Below are positions 1-6,423 of a DNA stretch of 9,318 nt, in pieces (the stretch's first letter is position 1; each line of letters opens with the position of its first letter). The DNA comes from Herminiimonas sp. (lineage in GTDB: Bacteria > Pseudomonadota > Gammaproteobacteria > Burkholderiales > Burkholderiaceae). Position numbers and translations under genes: made by a program. Under the pieces are notes generated by a model. The model was not told the DNA's origin. It worked only from the letters and a program-made list of their open reading frames with translations, and did not search any database. The stretch lies in the NCBI GenBank assembly GCA_014377155.1, contig JACMQD010000020.1, positions 1 to 9,318 on the forward strand. The letters are read 5' to 3'.

Positions 1-1
1 C

Positions 2-361
2 GAAACCAAGGTCAAGGTCGTCAAGAACAAGATCGCGCCGCCCTTCAAGGAAGCGCATTTCGATATCCTGTATGGCGAAGGCACGTCACGCGAAGGCGAA
101 ATTCTCGACCTCGGTTCGGAAGCGAAAATCGTCGAAAAATCTGGGGCCTGGTACAGCTATAACGGCGAACGTATCGGCCAGGGTAAGGACAATGCGCGCA
201 ATTTCCTGAAAGAGCGGCCGGAACTGGCCCGTGAGATCGAGAACAAGGTGCGGGTGTCGCTTGGTGTCCCTGAGCTGGGCGCTATCAAGGGTGCGGAGCC
301 GGGTGGCAAGAAAGCCGCCAAAGAAGTCAAGGAAGTGAAAGAAATTAAAGAAGTCGAATAA
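2..361 (+). CDS. recA: RecA recombinase, C-terminal part (5' end outside window)
   Basis: RecA forms ATP-dependent filaments on single-stranded DNA for homologous recombination and activates LexA self-cleavage. Only the last 119 codons are visible, in the frame starting at base 2 and ending in TAA at 359-361. The segment holds the end of the core and the C-terminal domain: [20 protein letters not shown], then [18 protein letters not shown] and [13 protein letters not shown], all closely matching E. coli RecA. The extreme tail is charged and repetitive ([17 protein letters not shown]); such tails vary between species and in E. coli the acidic tail moderates filament formation. The ATPase Walker motifs lie upstream of the window. 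A terminator follows 37 bases after the stop, separating it from recX. Confidence 0.97.
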   Translation, partial: ETKVKVVKNKIAPPFKEAHFDILYGEGTSREGEILDLGSEAKIVEKSGAWYSYNGERIGQGKDNARNFLKERPELAREIENKVRVSLGVPELGAIKGAEPGGKKAAKEVKEVKEIKEVE

Positions 362-397
362 GCCAGCCGGCAACTGCCGAACTGGTCGCAGTACAAT

Positions 398-428
398 AAT
401 GCCGGGGCAGTTACTACCCCGGCATTTT
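398..428 (+). terminator. Intrinsic terminator after recA
   Basis: A perfect 10-bp stem, AATGCCGGGG (398-407) with CCCCGGCATT (417-426), closes a 9-base loop and ends in a short T run (425-428). The U-tract is short, so termination may be partial. Some read-through into recX would be expected, as reported for recA-recX in E. coli. Confidence 0.75.
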
Positions 429-516
429 GCTATACGGCCGAGCATATTGGCCGATGGAAGCCTTCGATTACCGTATCTGATGCTCTACGTTCTTATCCTT
501 TAAGTCGCAAGATGCC

Positions 517-972
517 ATGGTTGCACCGAAAATCAGTTTGAAGGGGCGCGCGCTCCGGTATTTGTCGAACCGCGAACATAGCCGGCTGGAGCTGGCACGC
601 AAGTTGTCGCGGCATGCCCAAGAGGGCGACGACGTCGATGCCTTACTTGATACCCTGGAAGCTGCAAAATTTCTGTCGCAGTCGCGCTTTTCCGAATCGC
701 TGGTACACCGTCGCTCGGCGCGATTTGGCAATAACCGCATTTTTTCCGAGTTGCAGAGCCACGGCATCAAGGCCGATGCATTAGGCGACATCAAAATCGC
801 TTTGGGCCAGGATGAGAACGCGCGTGCAGTGCTGGTACTGCGCAAACGTTTCGATGCTCCGCCGAGGGACGCCGCCGAACGTGGCAAGCAAATGCGTTTT
901 CTGCAGCAGCGCGGCTTTTCGCATCATGCAATCCATGCAGCCATGCGTCACGTTCCTGACGAGGACGAATGA
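517..972 (+). CDS. recX: Regulatory protein RecX
   Basis: RecX binds RecA filaments and limits their extension and ATPase activity. The product is 151 residues, usual for the family, and almost entirely helical and basic. Three-helix RecX repeats are recognisable: [20 protein letters not shown] (about 11-30), a second around [23 protein letters not shown] cut by the helix [11 protein letters not shown] (about 49-86), and a third around RKRFDAPP to [14 protein letters not shown] (about 109-140). Position 155 bp after recA is the usual bacterial arrangement. The ATG at 517 is chosen because the RecX similarity begins within ten residues of it; no good Shine-Dalgarno precedes it, so translation may be weak. 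Confidence 0.95.
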   Translation: MVAPKISLKGRALRYLSNREHSRLELARKLSRHAQEGDDVDALLDTLEAAKFLSQSRFSESLVHRRSARFGNNRIFSELQSHGIKADALGDIKIALGQDENARAVLVLRKRFDAPPRDAAERGKQMRFLQQRGFSHHAIHAAMRHVPDEDE

Positions 973-1112
973 TTAGGTGTTGCACGCTCATCATTAGCCT
1001 TCGACCGCGATAAATTCGCTGCATATCACGATTTTTTCGTTCGACTCCGATGCCGGACACGCCGGAATCAATAATCGTTGAAACATCAAAATGGCTCGGG
1101 CAGCGTGACGTG

Positions 1113-1121
1113 TGCTAGACT
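1113..1121 (+). promoter_or_regulatory. Possible extended -10 promoter for the DUF2889 gene
   Basis: TG-C-TAGACT resembles an extended -10 element (TGnTATAAT). No acceptable -35 lies 16-18 bp upstream. It is placed in the recX to DUF2889 gap and oriented toward the gene. Weak, single-motif evidence. Confidence 0.3.
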
Positions 1122-1154
1122 TTCGTGGATTTTTGCAGCGCCGCAGGAGCGGCT

Positions 1155-1177
1155 GCTGTTGCAGAAGCTGCAACAGC
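1155..1177 (+). other. Perfect 10-bp hairpin in the recX-DUF2889 gap
   Basis: GCTGTTGCAG (1155-1164) and CTGCAACAGC (1168-1177) are exact inverted copies separated by only AAG. No T run follows, so it is not a standard intrinsic terminator. It lies 52 bases before the DUF2889 start and would fall in the leader if transcription begins near 1128. It may act as a leader structure, an mRNA stabiliser at the recX 3' end, or a protein-binding palindrome; the sequence does not decide. Confidence 0.5.
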
Positions 1178-1228
1178 GACACGCAAATGCGGCATATCTA
1201 TTTGCCCTCTTATTTGGCATTGCTCCCC

Positions 1229-1801
1229 ATGCCCCTGTCTCCACCCGTATCCCGCCGCGCGCTGAAGCACACGCGCGCCATCCAGATCGAAGCGTTTGCG
1301 CGCGATGATGGCTTGTGGGATATCGACGCCCGCATTACCGATGTGAAGACCCGCGACGCCAAATTGGCGTCCGGTATTCGGCCTGCCGGGTCGCCCATGC
1401 ATGACCTATGGCTGCGCCTGACCATCGATACCCACCTGACCATCGTCGACGCCGAGGCGGTGTCCGACGCGGTACCTTATCCCGGGTTTTGCGACACGAT
1501 CGGATCTTCTTATAAACAACTCGTCGGCCTGAATCTTTTGCAAGGATTTCGCCATGAGCTCAAGGCGCGCCTTGCGGGCACCTCTGGTTGCACGCACCTG
1601 ACCGAACTCGCACAAATTCTGCCAACCGCCGCCGTGCAGGCTTTCGCCGGCGAAGTGCTCGATACCCGTGACGGCGCCAGCGCCGATGAGCAAGGTACCA
1701 AACCGTTTCAACTTGACCGCTGCCATGCCTTGCGTACCGACGGTGCGGCAGTCGCGCAATACTATCCCCGCTGGGCCGTCAAGTCGCCTGCAGGAACCTG
1801 A
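1229..1801 (+). CDS. DUF2889 family protein
   Basis: The product is 190 residues of unknown function and matches the DUF2889 family by its recognisable blocks: RAIQIEAFARDDGLWDIDA near the N-terminus (17-35), GSPMHDLWLRLTID (54-67), GCTHLTEL (120-127) and RCHALRTDGAAVAQYYPRW (164-182). Cysteine and histidine residues in the last two blocks (C121, H123, C165, H166) could bind a metal; that is inference. Starts at 1112 and 1187 are also in frame, but the extra residues are Arg/Cys-rich and unlike the family, so the ATG at 1229 is preferred, although its Shine-Dalgarno is poor. No signal peptide or membrane segment is seen. It lies 47 bp before sucC with no intervening terminator, so some transcription may continue into sucCD. 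Confidence 0.85.
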   Translation: MPLSPPVSRRALKHTRAIQIEAFARDDGLWDIDARITDVKTRDAKLASGIRPAGSPMHDLWLRLTIDTHLTIVDAEAVSDAVPYPGFCDTIGSSYKQLVGLNLLQGFRHELKARLAGTSGCTHLTELAQILPTAAVQAFAGEVLDTRDGASADEQGTKPFQLDRCHALRTDGAAVAQYYPRWAVKSPAGT

Positions 1802-1848
1802 TTTTTATCCATTTATTTTTCCAATAAAGCGTCTGAAGGGAAGCTCGC

Positions 1849-3015
1849 ATGAAGATCCATGAGTACCAGGGCAAAGAAATCCTCCGCAAGTTCGGAGTGA
1901 CAGTTCCGCGCGGCATTCCATGCCATAGCGTCGATGAAGCGGTCAAGGCGGCAGAAACGCTGGGCGGCAAAGTTTGGGTCGTCAAGGCGCAAATCCATGC
2001 AGGTGGCCGCGGCAAGGGCGGCGGCGTCAAGGTCGCCAAGTCGCTCGATCAGGTTCGCGAATATGCCGACGCCATCCTTGGCATGCAACTCGTCACGCAC
2101 CAGACCAGCCCACAAGGCCAGAAAGTGCGCCGCCTGCTAATCGAAGAAGGCGCCGACATTCAAAAGGAACTGTACGTCAGCCTGGTCACCGACCGCGTCA
2201 CCCAGCGTGTGGTGCTGATGGCATCGAGCGAAGGCGGCATGGATATCGAAGAAGTCGCCGAAAGCCATCCTGAGCTGCTGCACCATATCGCGATCGACCC
2301 GGCTGTCGGCCTGACGGACGCCGACGCCGACTCGATCTCGGCCAAGATCGGCGTACCGGCGGCGTCGATTGCCGACGCTCGCGCGCAGTTGCAAGGCCTG
2401 TACAAGGCATACTGGGAAACCGACGCCTCGCTGGCGGAAATCAATCCGCTGATCCTGACCGGTTCGGGCAAGGTCATTGCCCTCGATGCCAAGTTCAACT
2501 TCGACGCCAATGCGCTGTATCGTCAGCCTGAAATCGTCGCCTACCGCGATCTAGACGAAGAAGATCCGGCCGAAATCGAGGCGTCCAAATTCGACTTGGC
2601 CTATATTTCGCTCGATGGCAACATCGGTTGCCTGGTCAATGGCGCCGGCTTGGCGATGGCCACCATGGATACCATCAAGCTGTTCGGCGGCGAGCCGGCC
2701 AACTTCCTCGACGTAGGCGGTGGCGCCACGGCGGAGAAAGTGACCGAAGCTTTCAAGATCATGCTGAAAAATCCTGGTCTGAAGGCAATCCTGGTCAACA
2801 TCTTCGGCGGCATCATGAAGTGTGACGTGATCGCCGAAGGCGTCATTGTCGCTTCCAAGGCCGTGTCGCTGCAGGTGCCGCTTGTCGTGCGCATGAAGGG
2901 CACCAACGAGGACCTCGGCAAGAAGATGCTGGCCGATTCGGGACTGCCGATCATTGCAGCTGACACCATGGAAGAAGCCGCGCAAAAAGTTGTCGCCGCG
3001 GCTAACGGAAAATAA
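1849..3015 (+). CDS. sucC: Succinate-CoA ligase (ADP-forming) beta subunit
   Basis: This is the nucleotide- and succinate-binding subunit of succinyl-CoA synthetase, which converts succinyl-CoA, phosphate and ADP to succinate, CoA and ATP in the TCA cycle. The 388 residues match the E. coli protein in length and numbering. An N-terminal ATP-grasp domain carries K46 and GGRGKGG (52-58); Mg-binding residues sit in EINP (E197, N199) and D213. The C-terminal CoA-ligase-type domain has [11 protein letters not shown] (264-274), DVGGGA (288-293) and GGIMKCD (320-326), with N264 and the G321-I-M323 succinate loop. The start at 1849 has a good Shine-Dalgarno (AAGGGA, 1836-1841). sucD begins 17 bp after the stop, so the two are cotranscribed and form the cytoplasmic alpha2beta2 enzyme. 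Confidence 0.99.
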   Translation: MKIHEYQGKEILRKFGVTVPRGIPCHSVDEAVKAAETLGGKVWVVKAQIHAGGRGKGGGVKVAKSLDQVREYADAILGMQLVTHQTSPQGQKVRRLLIEEGADIQKELYVSLVTDRVTQRVVLMASSEGGMDIEEVAESHPELLHHIAIDPAVGLTDADADSISAKIGVPAASIADARAQLQGLYKAYWETDASLAEINPLILTGSGKVIALDAKFNFDANALYRQPEIVAYRDLDEEDPAEIEASKFDLAYISLDGNIGCLVNGAGLAMATMDTIKLFGGEPANFLDVGGGATAEKVTEAFKIMLKNPGLKAILVNIFGGIMKCDVIAEGVIVASKAVSLQVPLVVRMKGTNEDLGKKMLADSGLPIIAADTMEEAAQKVVAAANGK

Positions 3016-3032
3016 TAGGACAAGGAACAGAC

Positions 3033-3914
3033 ATGTCGATCTTGATCAATAAAGATACCAAAGTCATTACGCAAGGCATTACCGGCAAGACCGGCCAGTT
3101 TCACACGCGCATGTGCCGGGATTACGCTAACGGCAAGAATTGTTTTGTTGCCGGTGTCAATCCGAAAAAAGCCGGTGAAGATTTCGAAGGCATTCCGATC
3201 TTTGCCAACGTCGGCGAAGCCAAGGCCGCTACCGGCGCCACGGTATCAGTCATCTACGTACCACCAGCAGGCGCAGCGGCCGCAATCTGGGAAGCGGTAG
3301 AAGCCGAACTCGATCTGGCAATATGCATCACCGAAGGCATTCCGGTGCGCGACATGATGGCGCTGAAGGACCGCATGGCGAAGTCCGGCAGCAAAACCCT
3401 GCTGCTCGGACCTAACTGCCCGGGCTTGATCACGCCGGACGAAATCAAGATCGGCATCATGCCAGGTCATATCCATCGCAAGGGCCGCATCGGCGTGGTT
3501 TCACGCTCGGGTACATTGACTTATGAGGCGGTCGGCCAGTTGACCGCGATCGGCTTGGGCCAGTCGTCGGCAGTCGGCATCGGCGGCGATCCGATCAATG
3601 GCTTGAAGCACATCGACATCATGAAGATGTTCAATGACGATCCCGATACCGATGCCGTCATCATGATCGGCGAGATCGGCGGTCCTGACGAAGCCAATGC
3701 GGCTTACTGGATCAAGGACAACATGAAAAAACCAGTCGTCGGCTTCATCGCCGGCGTCACGGCGCCTCCCGGCAAACGCATGGGCCATGCCGGCGCATTG
3801 ATTTCCGGTGGCGCCGATACGGCACAAGCCAAGCTTGAAATCATGGAAGCCTGTGGCATCACAGTGACGAAGAATCCATCCGAGATGGCGCGCTTGCTGA
3901 AGGATATGCTGTAA
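3033..3914 (+). CDS. sucD: Succinate-CoA ligase alpha subunit
   Basis: This is the CoA-binding and phosphohistidine-carrying subunit of succinyl-CoA synthetase, 293 residues, the usual length. The CoA-binding Rossmann domain is at the N-terminus (GITGKTG, 15-21; Y75-VPP region). The second domain has GPNCPG (126-131), SRSGTLTYE (157-165) and IGGDPI. The catalytic histidine is H252 in GHAGALISGG (251-260), corresponding to His246 of E. coli, which is phosphorylated during turnover. The Shine-Dalgarno AAGGA (3022-3026) is six bases before the ATG. It is the last gene of the sucCD operon, closed by a strong terminator. Confidence 0.99.
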   Translation: MSILINKDTKVITQGITGKTGQFHTRMCRDYANGKNCFVAGVNPKKAGEDFEGIPIFANVGEAKAATGATVSVIYVPPAGAAAAIWEAVEAELDLAICITEGIPVRDMMALKDRMAKSGSKTLLLGPNCPGLITPDEIKIGIMPGHIHRKGRIGVVSRSGTLTYEAVGQLTAIGLGQSSAVGIGGDPINGLKHIDIMKMFNDDPDTDAVIMIGEIGGPDEANAAYWIKDNMKKPVVGFIAGVTAPPGKRMGHAGALISGGADTAQAKLEIMEACGITVTKNPSEMARLLKDML

Positions 3915-3956
3915 CAGTTCTTGTTTATAACAAGGAAGTGATATCTGCCAGCAGCG

Positions 3957-3988
3957 AAAGCGGGGAGTTTCGACTCTCCGCTTTTTTT
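3957..3988 (+). terminator. Strong intrinsic terminator of sucCD
   Basis: A 12-bp stem, AAAGCGGGGAGT (3957-3968) with ACTCTCCGCTTT (3973-3984) and one G-U pair, is closed by the loop TTCG. It runs into seven T residues (3982-3988). The match to a rho-independent terminator is very good. Confidence 0.95.
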
Positions 3989-4335
3989 GTGGGCGCTCAC
4001 TGGCTTTGTTAAGTAACAAAAGCTGGGTAACCAGGATTTTTCCATTTGCATTTCGACATCGGGCGACATCGCCCGTAACCGAAAGTTGTTTTTCAAATGT
4101 GGGTTTTGACATAATTTAACGAAATTCGCCCAAGAATTTACATTCCATGCTGCATGATAGGGGGTGCGTGTTTGACAAAATAGTGCCCCATGGATAAATT
4201 AGGATTAAGATCGTCCTCGCGCAAGATTTGCAAATCGACCAGGGCGCTGTTTGATTTTTGCCCTTGCGCCCAATCATTTCGAAAGGAAGCCGTGTTTCAC
4301 CAGTTCCGTGTCGCGAGCATTGCCGGATAGCGCCC
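3989..4335 (+). other. Non-coding stretch between sucD and the phosphatase gene
   Basis: About 350 bases with no convincing gene on either strand; the minus-strand open frames here have no recognisable protein character. It is AT-richer than its flanks. It holds a small palindrome (GGGCGACATCGCCC, 4061-4074), a TTGACA-containing promoter listed separately (4172-4200), and a leader of about 130 bases before the chosen phosphatase start. Confidence 0.6.
4172..4200 (+). promoter_or_regulatory. Sigma70-type promoter for the PP2C/FHA pair
   Basis: A perfect -35 TTGACA (4172-4177) is followed after exactly 17 bases by TAAATT (4195-4200), a 4/6 match to TATAAT. Transcription would begin near 4207, upstream of both possible phosphatase starts. 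It is the best promoter match in the window. Confidence 0.65.
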
Positions 4336-5154
4336 ATGGCCCATCACGTCGAGCTTCATATCGCTGCCAAGACCGATATCGGTCTGATCCGATCGCACAA
4401 CGAAGATGCCGTTGCGATCAGTGCCGCGCATGGCATCGCGGTGGTGGCCGATGGCATGGGTGGATATAACGCGGGCGAAATCGCCAGTGGCATGGCGTCG
4501 GTGATATTCAAGGAAATTCTCGAAGAAAAGATACGACATGTCCGATGGGATCAGCAGGGCGTCCACAAGCTGATCCGGCATTGGGTCATCGAGTCGGTAG
4601 AGCATGCCAATTCAACGATTTTTCAGTCAGCCAGTCTCGAGCCGGAATACAGTGGCATGGGCACCACGCTGGTCGGATCGTTTTTTCATCATGACAAGGT
4701 AATCATTGCCCATGTCGGTGACTCTCGCGCCTATCGCCTGCGCCAAGGCAAGCTGGAACAAATTACGCGCGACCATTCCGTGCTGCAGGAGCAGATCGAC
4801 GCCGGACTCATCAGCGAAGAGTATGCCCGTTTCGCACCCAATCGCAATCTGGTCACCCGTGCGGTTGGCGTCGCGCCGACGCTCAATGTCGAAACCCGCG
4901 AGCATGTTACCGAAGCCGGCGATATGTATCTGCTGTGTTCGGACGGCCTGACCGACATGCTGGCGCTCAATGAATTAGCCGAATTAATGAACGGTGTGCA
5001 AACCGATCTCGAAGCGGCGTGTCAGATGCTGATCGATATCGCCAACAAGAATGGCGGACGTGACAATATATCGGTTGTCATCATCCGATTGAAATCGGTC
5101 AGAACCGAGGCCGCCGGATTGGCTGGCCGTATCCGGCGCTGGTTACAGCGCTGA
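4336..5154 (+). CDS. PP2C-family protein serine/threonine phosphatase
   Basis: This metal-dependent (PPM/PP2C) phosphatase removes phosphate from Ser/Thr of proteins in the cytoplasm. All diagnostic motifs are present in the 272 residues: RSHNED (19-24, E23/D24), VADGMGGYNAGE (37-48, metal ligand D39 and G40), GMGTTLVG (107-114), AHVGDSRAYRLRQGKL (125-140), LCSDGLTD (200-207, D203) and GGRDNISVV (240-248, D243). It has a catalytic domain only, with no membrane segment. A frame extension to a TTG at 4258 would add 26 residues with no family similarity, so the ATG at 4336 is used; its ribosome site is weak. The FHA protein 126 bp downstream is a likely functional partner that reads phospho-Thr. 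In many bacteria such pairs accompany a Hanks-type kinase, which is not seen here. Confidence 0.95.
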   Translation: MAHHVELHIAAKTDIGLIRSHNEDAVAISAAHGIAVVADGMGGYNAGEIASGMASVIFKEILEEKIRHVRWDQQGVHKLIRHWVIESVEHANSTIFQSASLEPEYSGMGTTLVGSFFHHDKVIIAHVGDSRAYRLRQGKLEQITRDHSVLQEQIDAGLISEEYARFAPNRNLVTRAVGVAPTLNVETREHVTEAGDMYLLCSDGLTDMLALNELAELMNGVQTDLEAACQMLIDIANKNGGRDNISVVIIRLKSVRTEAAGLAGRIRRWLQR

Positions 5155-5280
5155 TCGGGTAACCTGAACTGCGTGAGTGGGCAGCGTGCTGCTGCAACCG
5201 CTTTCAAGGAATGGCATCTTCAATGCAATACGACGCAAGGCGCTAGGGTGTCGCGCGTCATCAGGAAGCTGGAGCAAAAA

Positions 5281-5904
5281 ATGGCCAAGATCGTACTCAC
5301 CGAAGCCGGCAGGGAATTGACGACAATCGTTTTGTCGAAAGACCGCATCACCATCGGCCGCCGGCCCGAGAACGACGTCGTCATCGACGATCTCGCCATC
5401 AGCGGCCAGCATGCCGTGATCGTCACCAGCTGGGGCGATTCCTCGCTGGAAGATCTCAACAGCACCAATGGCACCCGCATCAACGGCCAACCTATCAAGA
5501 AGCACTTTTTGCGCGACAAGGATATTGTCGAACTGGCGCAATATCAGCTGACCTTCATATCCGACGAACAAATCGCCGCTGAGCAGAAGCTGCAGGCAAA
5601 CGCGGAGCCTGCCGCCGCTCCGCTACATCAAAGCGCACATATCAAAGTGCTCACTGGCAGTAGCGCGGGCAAGGAAGTCAACCTGAGCAAGGCGCTGACG
5701 ACCATCGGCAAGCCGGGTCTGCAAGTGGCCGTTATTACGCGCGGCCATCAGGGCTACAGCATTACGCATCTGGAAGGCGAGACCTATCCGCTGGTCAACG
5801 GACAGTCGATCGGTACCGGCAGGCGCTCGATGACTGACGGCGATGTGATTGATTTGATCGGTGCGCGCATGGAATTCAAATTGGGTGCCGGAACCGGGAA
5901 GTAA
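5281..5904 (+). CDS. FHA domain protein with a degenerate second FHA-like domain
   Basis: FHA domains bind phosphothreonine peptides. In this 207-residue protein the first domain (about 3-93) keeps every key residue: G26-R27, S41 and H44 in ISGQH, and N60-S-T-N63-G64-T with N68-G69. A short Ala/Gln/Glu linker (95-117) leads to a second domain (about 119-202) with the same strand pattern but altered ligand residues: G-K at 143-144 for G-R, TRGH (153-156) for S-x-x-H, and VNG (172-174) for the Asn loop. The second copy probably does not bind phosphothreonine in the standard way. The ATG at 5281 has GGAG six bases upstream (5271-5274) and matches the domain start, so the longer frame from 5173 is not used. 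It is probably cotranscribed with the phosphatase. No signal peptide or membrane segment is present. Confidence 0.92.
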   Translation: MAKIVLTEAGRELTTIVLSKDRITIGRRPENDVVIDDLAISGQHAVIVTSWGDSSLEDLNSTNGTRINGQPIKKHFLRDKDIVELAQYQLTFISDEQIAAEQKLQANAEPAAAPLHQSAHIKVLTGSSAGKEVNLSKALTTIGKPGLQVAVITRGHQGYSITHLEGETYPLVNGQSIGTGRRSMTDGDVIDLIGARMEFKLGAGTGK

Positions 5905-5957
5905 GCCCGGGCGACCTGGCTCGGGACAAGAGAATGATTTATTCTTGCAGCCGCTTT

Positions 5958-6091
5958 TTAATCAGCCACCCAGTCGCCAGATTTCCCGCCGTGCTTGTCG
6001 AGCACCCGCATAGTCGTCATCACATACTGCGATCGACTCGCTTGCCCATGTCGTATACCGTCAACAAGTCCATTTGCACTGCGGTCAGGCG
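5958..6091 (-). pseudogene. moaC: moaC 3' relic, truncated and frameshifted
   Basis: MoaC (cyclic pyranopterin monophosphate synthase) acts early in molybdenum cofactor synthesis. Read on the minus strand from 6088, the sequence gives LTAVQMDLLTVYDMGKRVDR then S-M. One base is missing at 6021-6022, and it continues in the next frame as MTTMRVLDKHGGKSGDWVAD with a TAA stop at 5960-5958. This matches the MoaC C-terminus: the helix with YDM-x-K, V-D-R-x-M, then R-V-L-x-K and the diagnostic GGKSGDW near the end. Similarity stops abruptly upstream of about 6091, so roughly the first two thirds of the gene (about 110 codons) is absent. The orientation is convergent with the FHA gene. A functional copy presumably lies elsewhere if the cell makes the cofactor. 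Confidence 0.85.
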
Positions 6092-6096
6092 CGCAA

Positions 6097-6195
6097 AATT
6101 TTACCGTCATCCGTTTTTGCCTTGATACTCTCCGCAAACAAGGCCATGGCATGCTTGAGATATTAATGCGTGCTTTTGCCGGCGAGCGTATTTAG
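6097..6195 (+). mobile_element. Possible transposase C-terminal remnant
   Basis: A plus-strand frame directly abutting the moaC relic ends in TAG at 6193-6195 and reads NFTVIRFCLD, then TLRKQGHGMLEILMRAFAGE. The T-x-R-K-Q-G-x-x-x-L-E pattern close to a C-terminus resembles tails of IS66-type and related transposases, which is recalled from family knowledge and not a search result. About 32 codons remain with no upstream continuation, because the preceding DNA is moaC. If correct, it records the mobile element that broke moaC. Confidence 0.4.
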
Positions 6196-6256
6196 TCGGC
6201 CAGTGGCTAAATAGTCACGCCGATTTTTCCATATCCGAAAATAATTCAAAACACAC

Positions 6257-6284
6257 GGAACTGGCACGGCTTCTAAGACACACA
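6257..6284 (+). promoter_or_regulatory. HrpL-type (hrp box-like) promoter
   Basis: GGAACT (6257-6262), 15 bases, then ACACACA (6278-6284). The HrpL sigma-factor consensus of type III secretion regulons is GGAACC-N15/16-CCACNNA, so the match is 5/6 and 4/5 of fixed positions with permitted spacing. It points toward the effector candidate at 6424 and would leave a leader of about 130 bases. Its position upstream of an effector-like gene supports it, but a short motif can arise by chance. Confidence 0.5.
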
Positions 6285-6423
6285 CCAGTTGTCTCACGTG
6301 TCCGATATATCTCCCCGTTTTTGCGATCGTCACGTTGTCAGTTTTCGAATTAAAAAGATTTTTTTAACCGTTTACCGTCAACCCATCTGCCCTGTATGTC
6401 AACACCTATTTTCCCATCCAACT

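Larger units (their letters stand above)
5905..6423 (+). other. Intergenic scar and effector leader, 519 bases without an intact gene
   Basis: Working rightward it holds: a weak GC stem after the FHA gene (5906-5925, no T run); a minus-strand moaC relic (5958-6091); a plus-strand transposase-like tail (6097-6195); an inverted repeat ATTTAGTC/GGCTAAAT (6190-6197, 6205-6212, one G-U); a HrpL-type promoter-like sequence (6257-6284); and an AT-rich leader to 6423. The first four items read as remains of an insertion and the last two as upstream DNA of the effector candidate. Confidence 0.6.

Noticed and set aside
1078..1308. 76-residue plus-strand frame upstream of the DUF2889 protein
   Set aside because: It overlaps the DUF2889 start in another frame and shows no family features.
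2551..3104. Long minus-strand frames opposite sucC and sucD
   Set aside because: They are shadows of the highly conserved sucCD coding sequence with no independent protein character.
4060..4075. CGGGCGA/TCGCCCG palindrome as a terminator
   Set aside because: The stem is short, the loop is too tight and there is no T run; the strong sucD terminator is already upstream.
4105..4134. Second TTGACA (4106-4111) as a promoter
   Set aside because: No -10-like hexamer occurs at 16-18 bases downstream.
5906..5925. GC-rich stem as terminator of the FHA gene
   Set aside because: Only six pairs including a G-U and no following T run.
5958..6152. 64-residue minus-strand open frame as a separate small gene
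   Set aside because: Its C-terminal half is the frameshifted end of moaC and its first half is the wrong frame through the same relic plus foreign DNA.
6289..6423. TTG-initiated 45-residue extension of the 506-residue protein
   Set aside because: It would start within five bases of the promoter-like element, lacks a ribosome site and reads as Cys/His-rich non-family sequence; ATG at 6424 is preferred.
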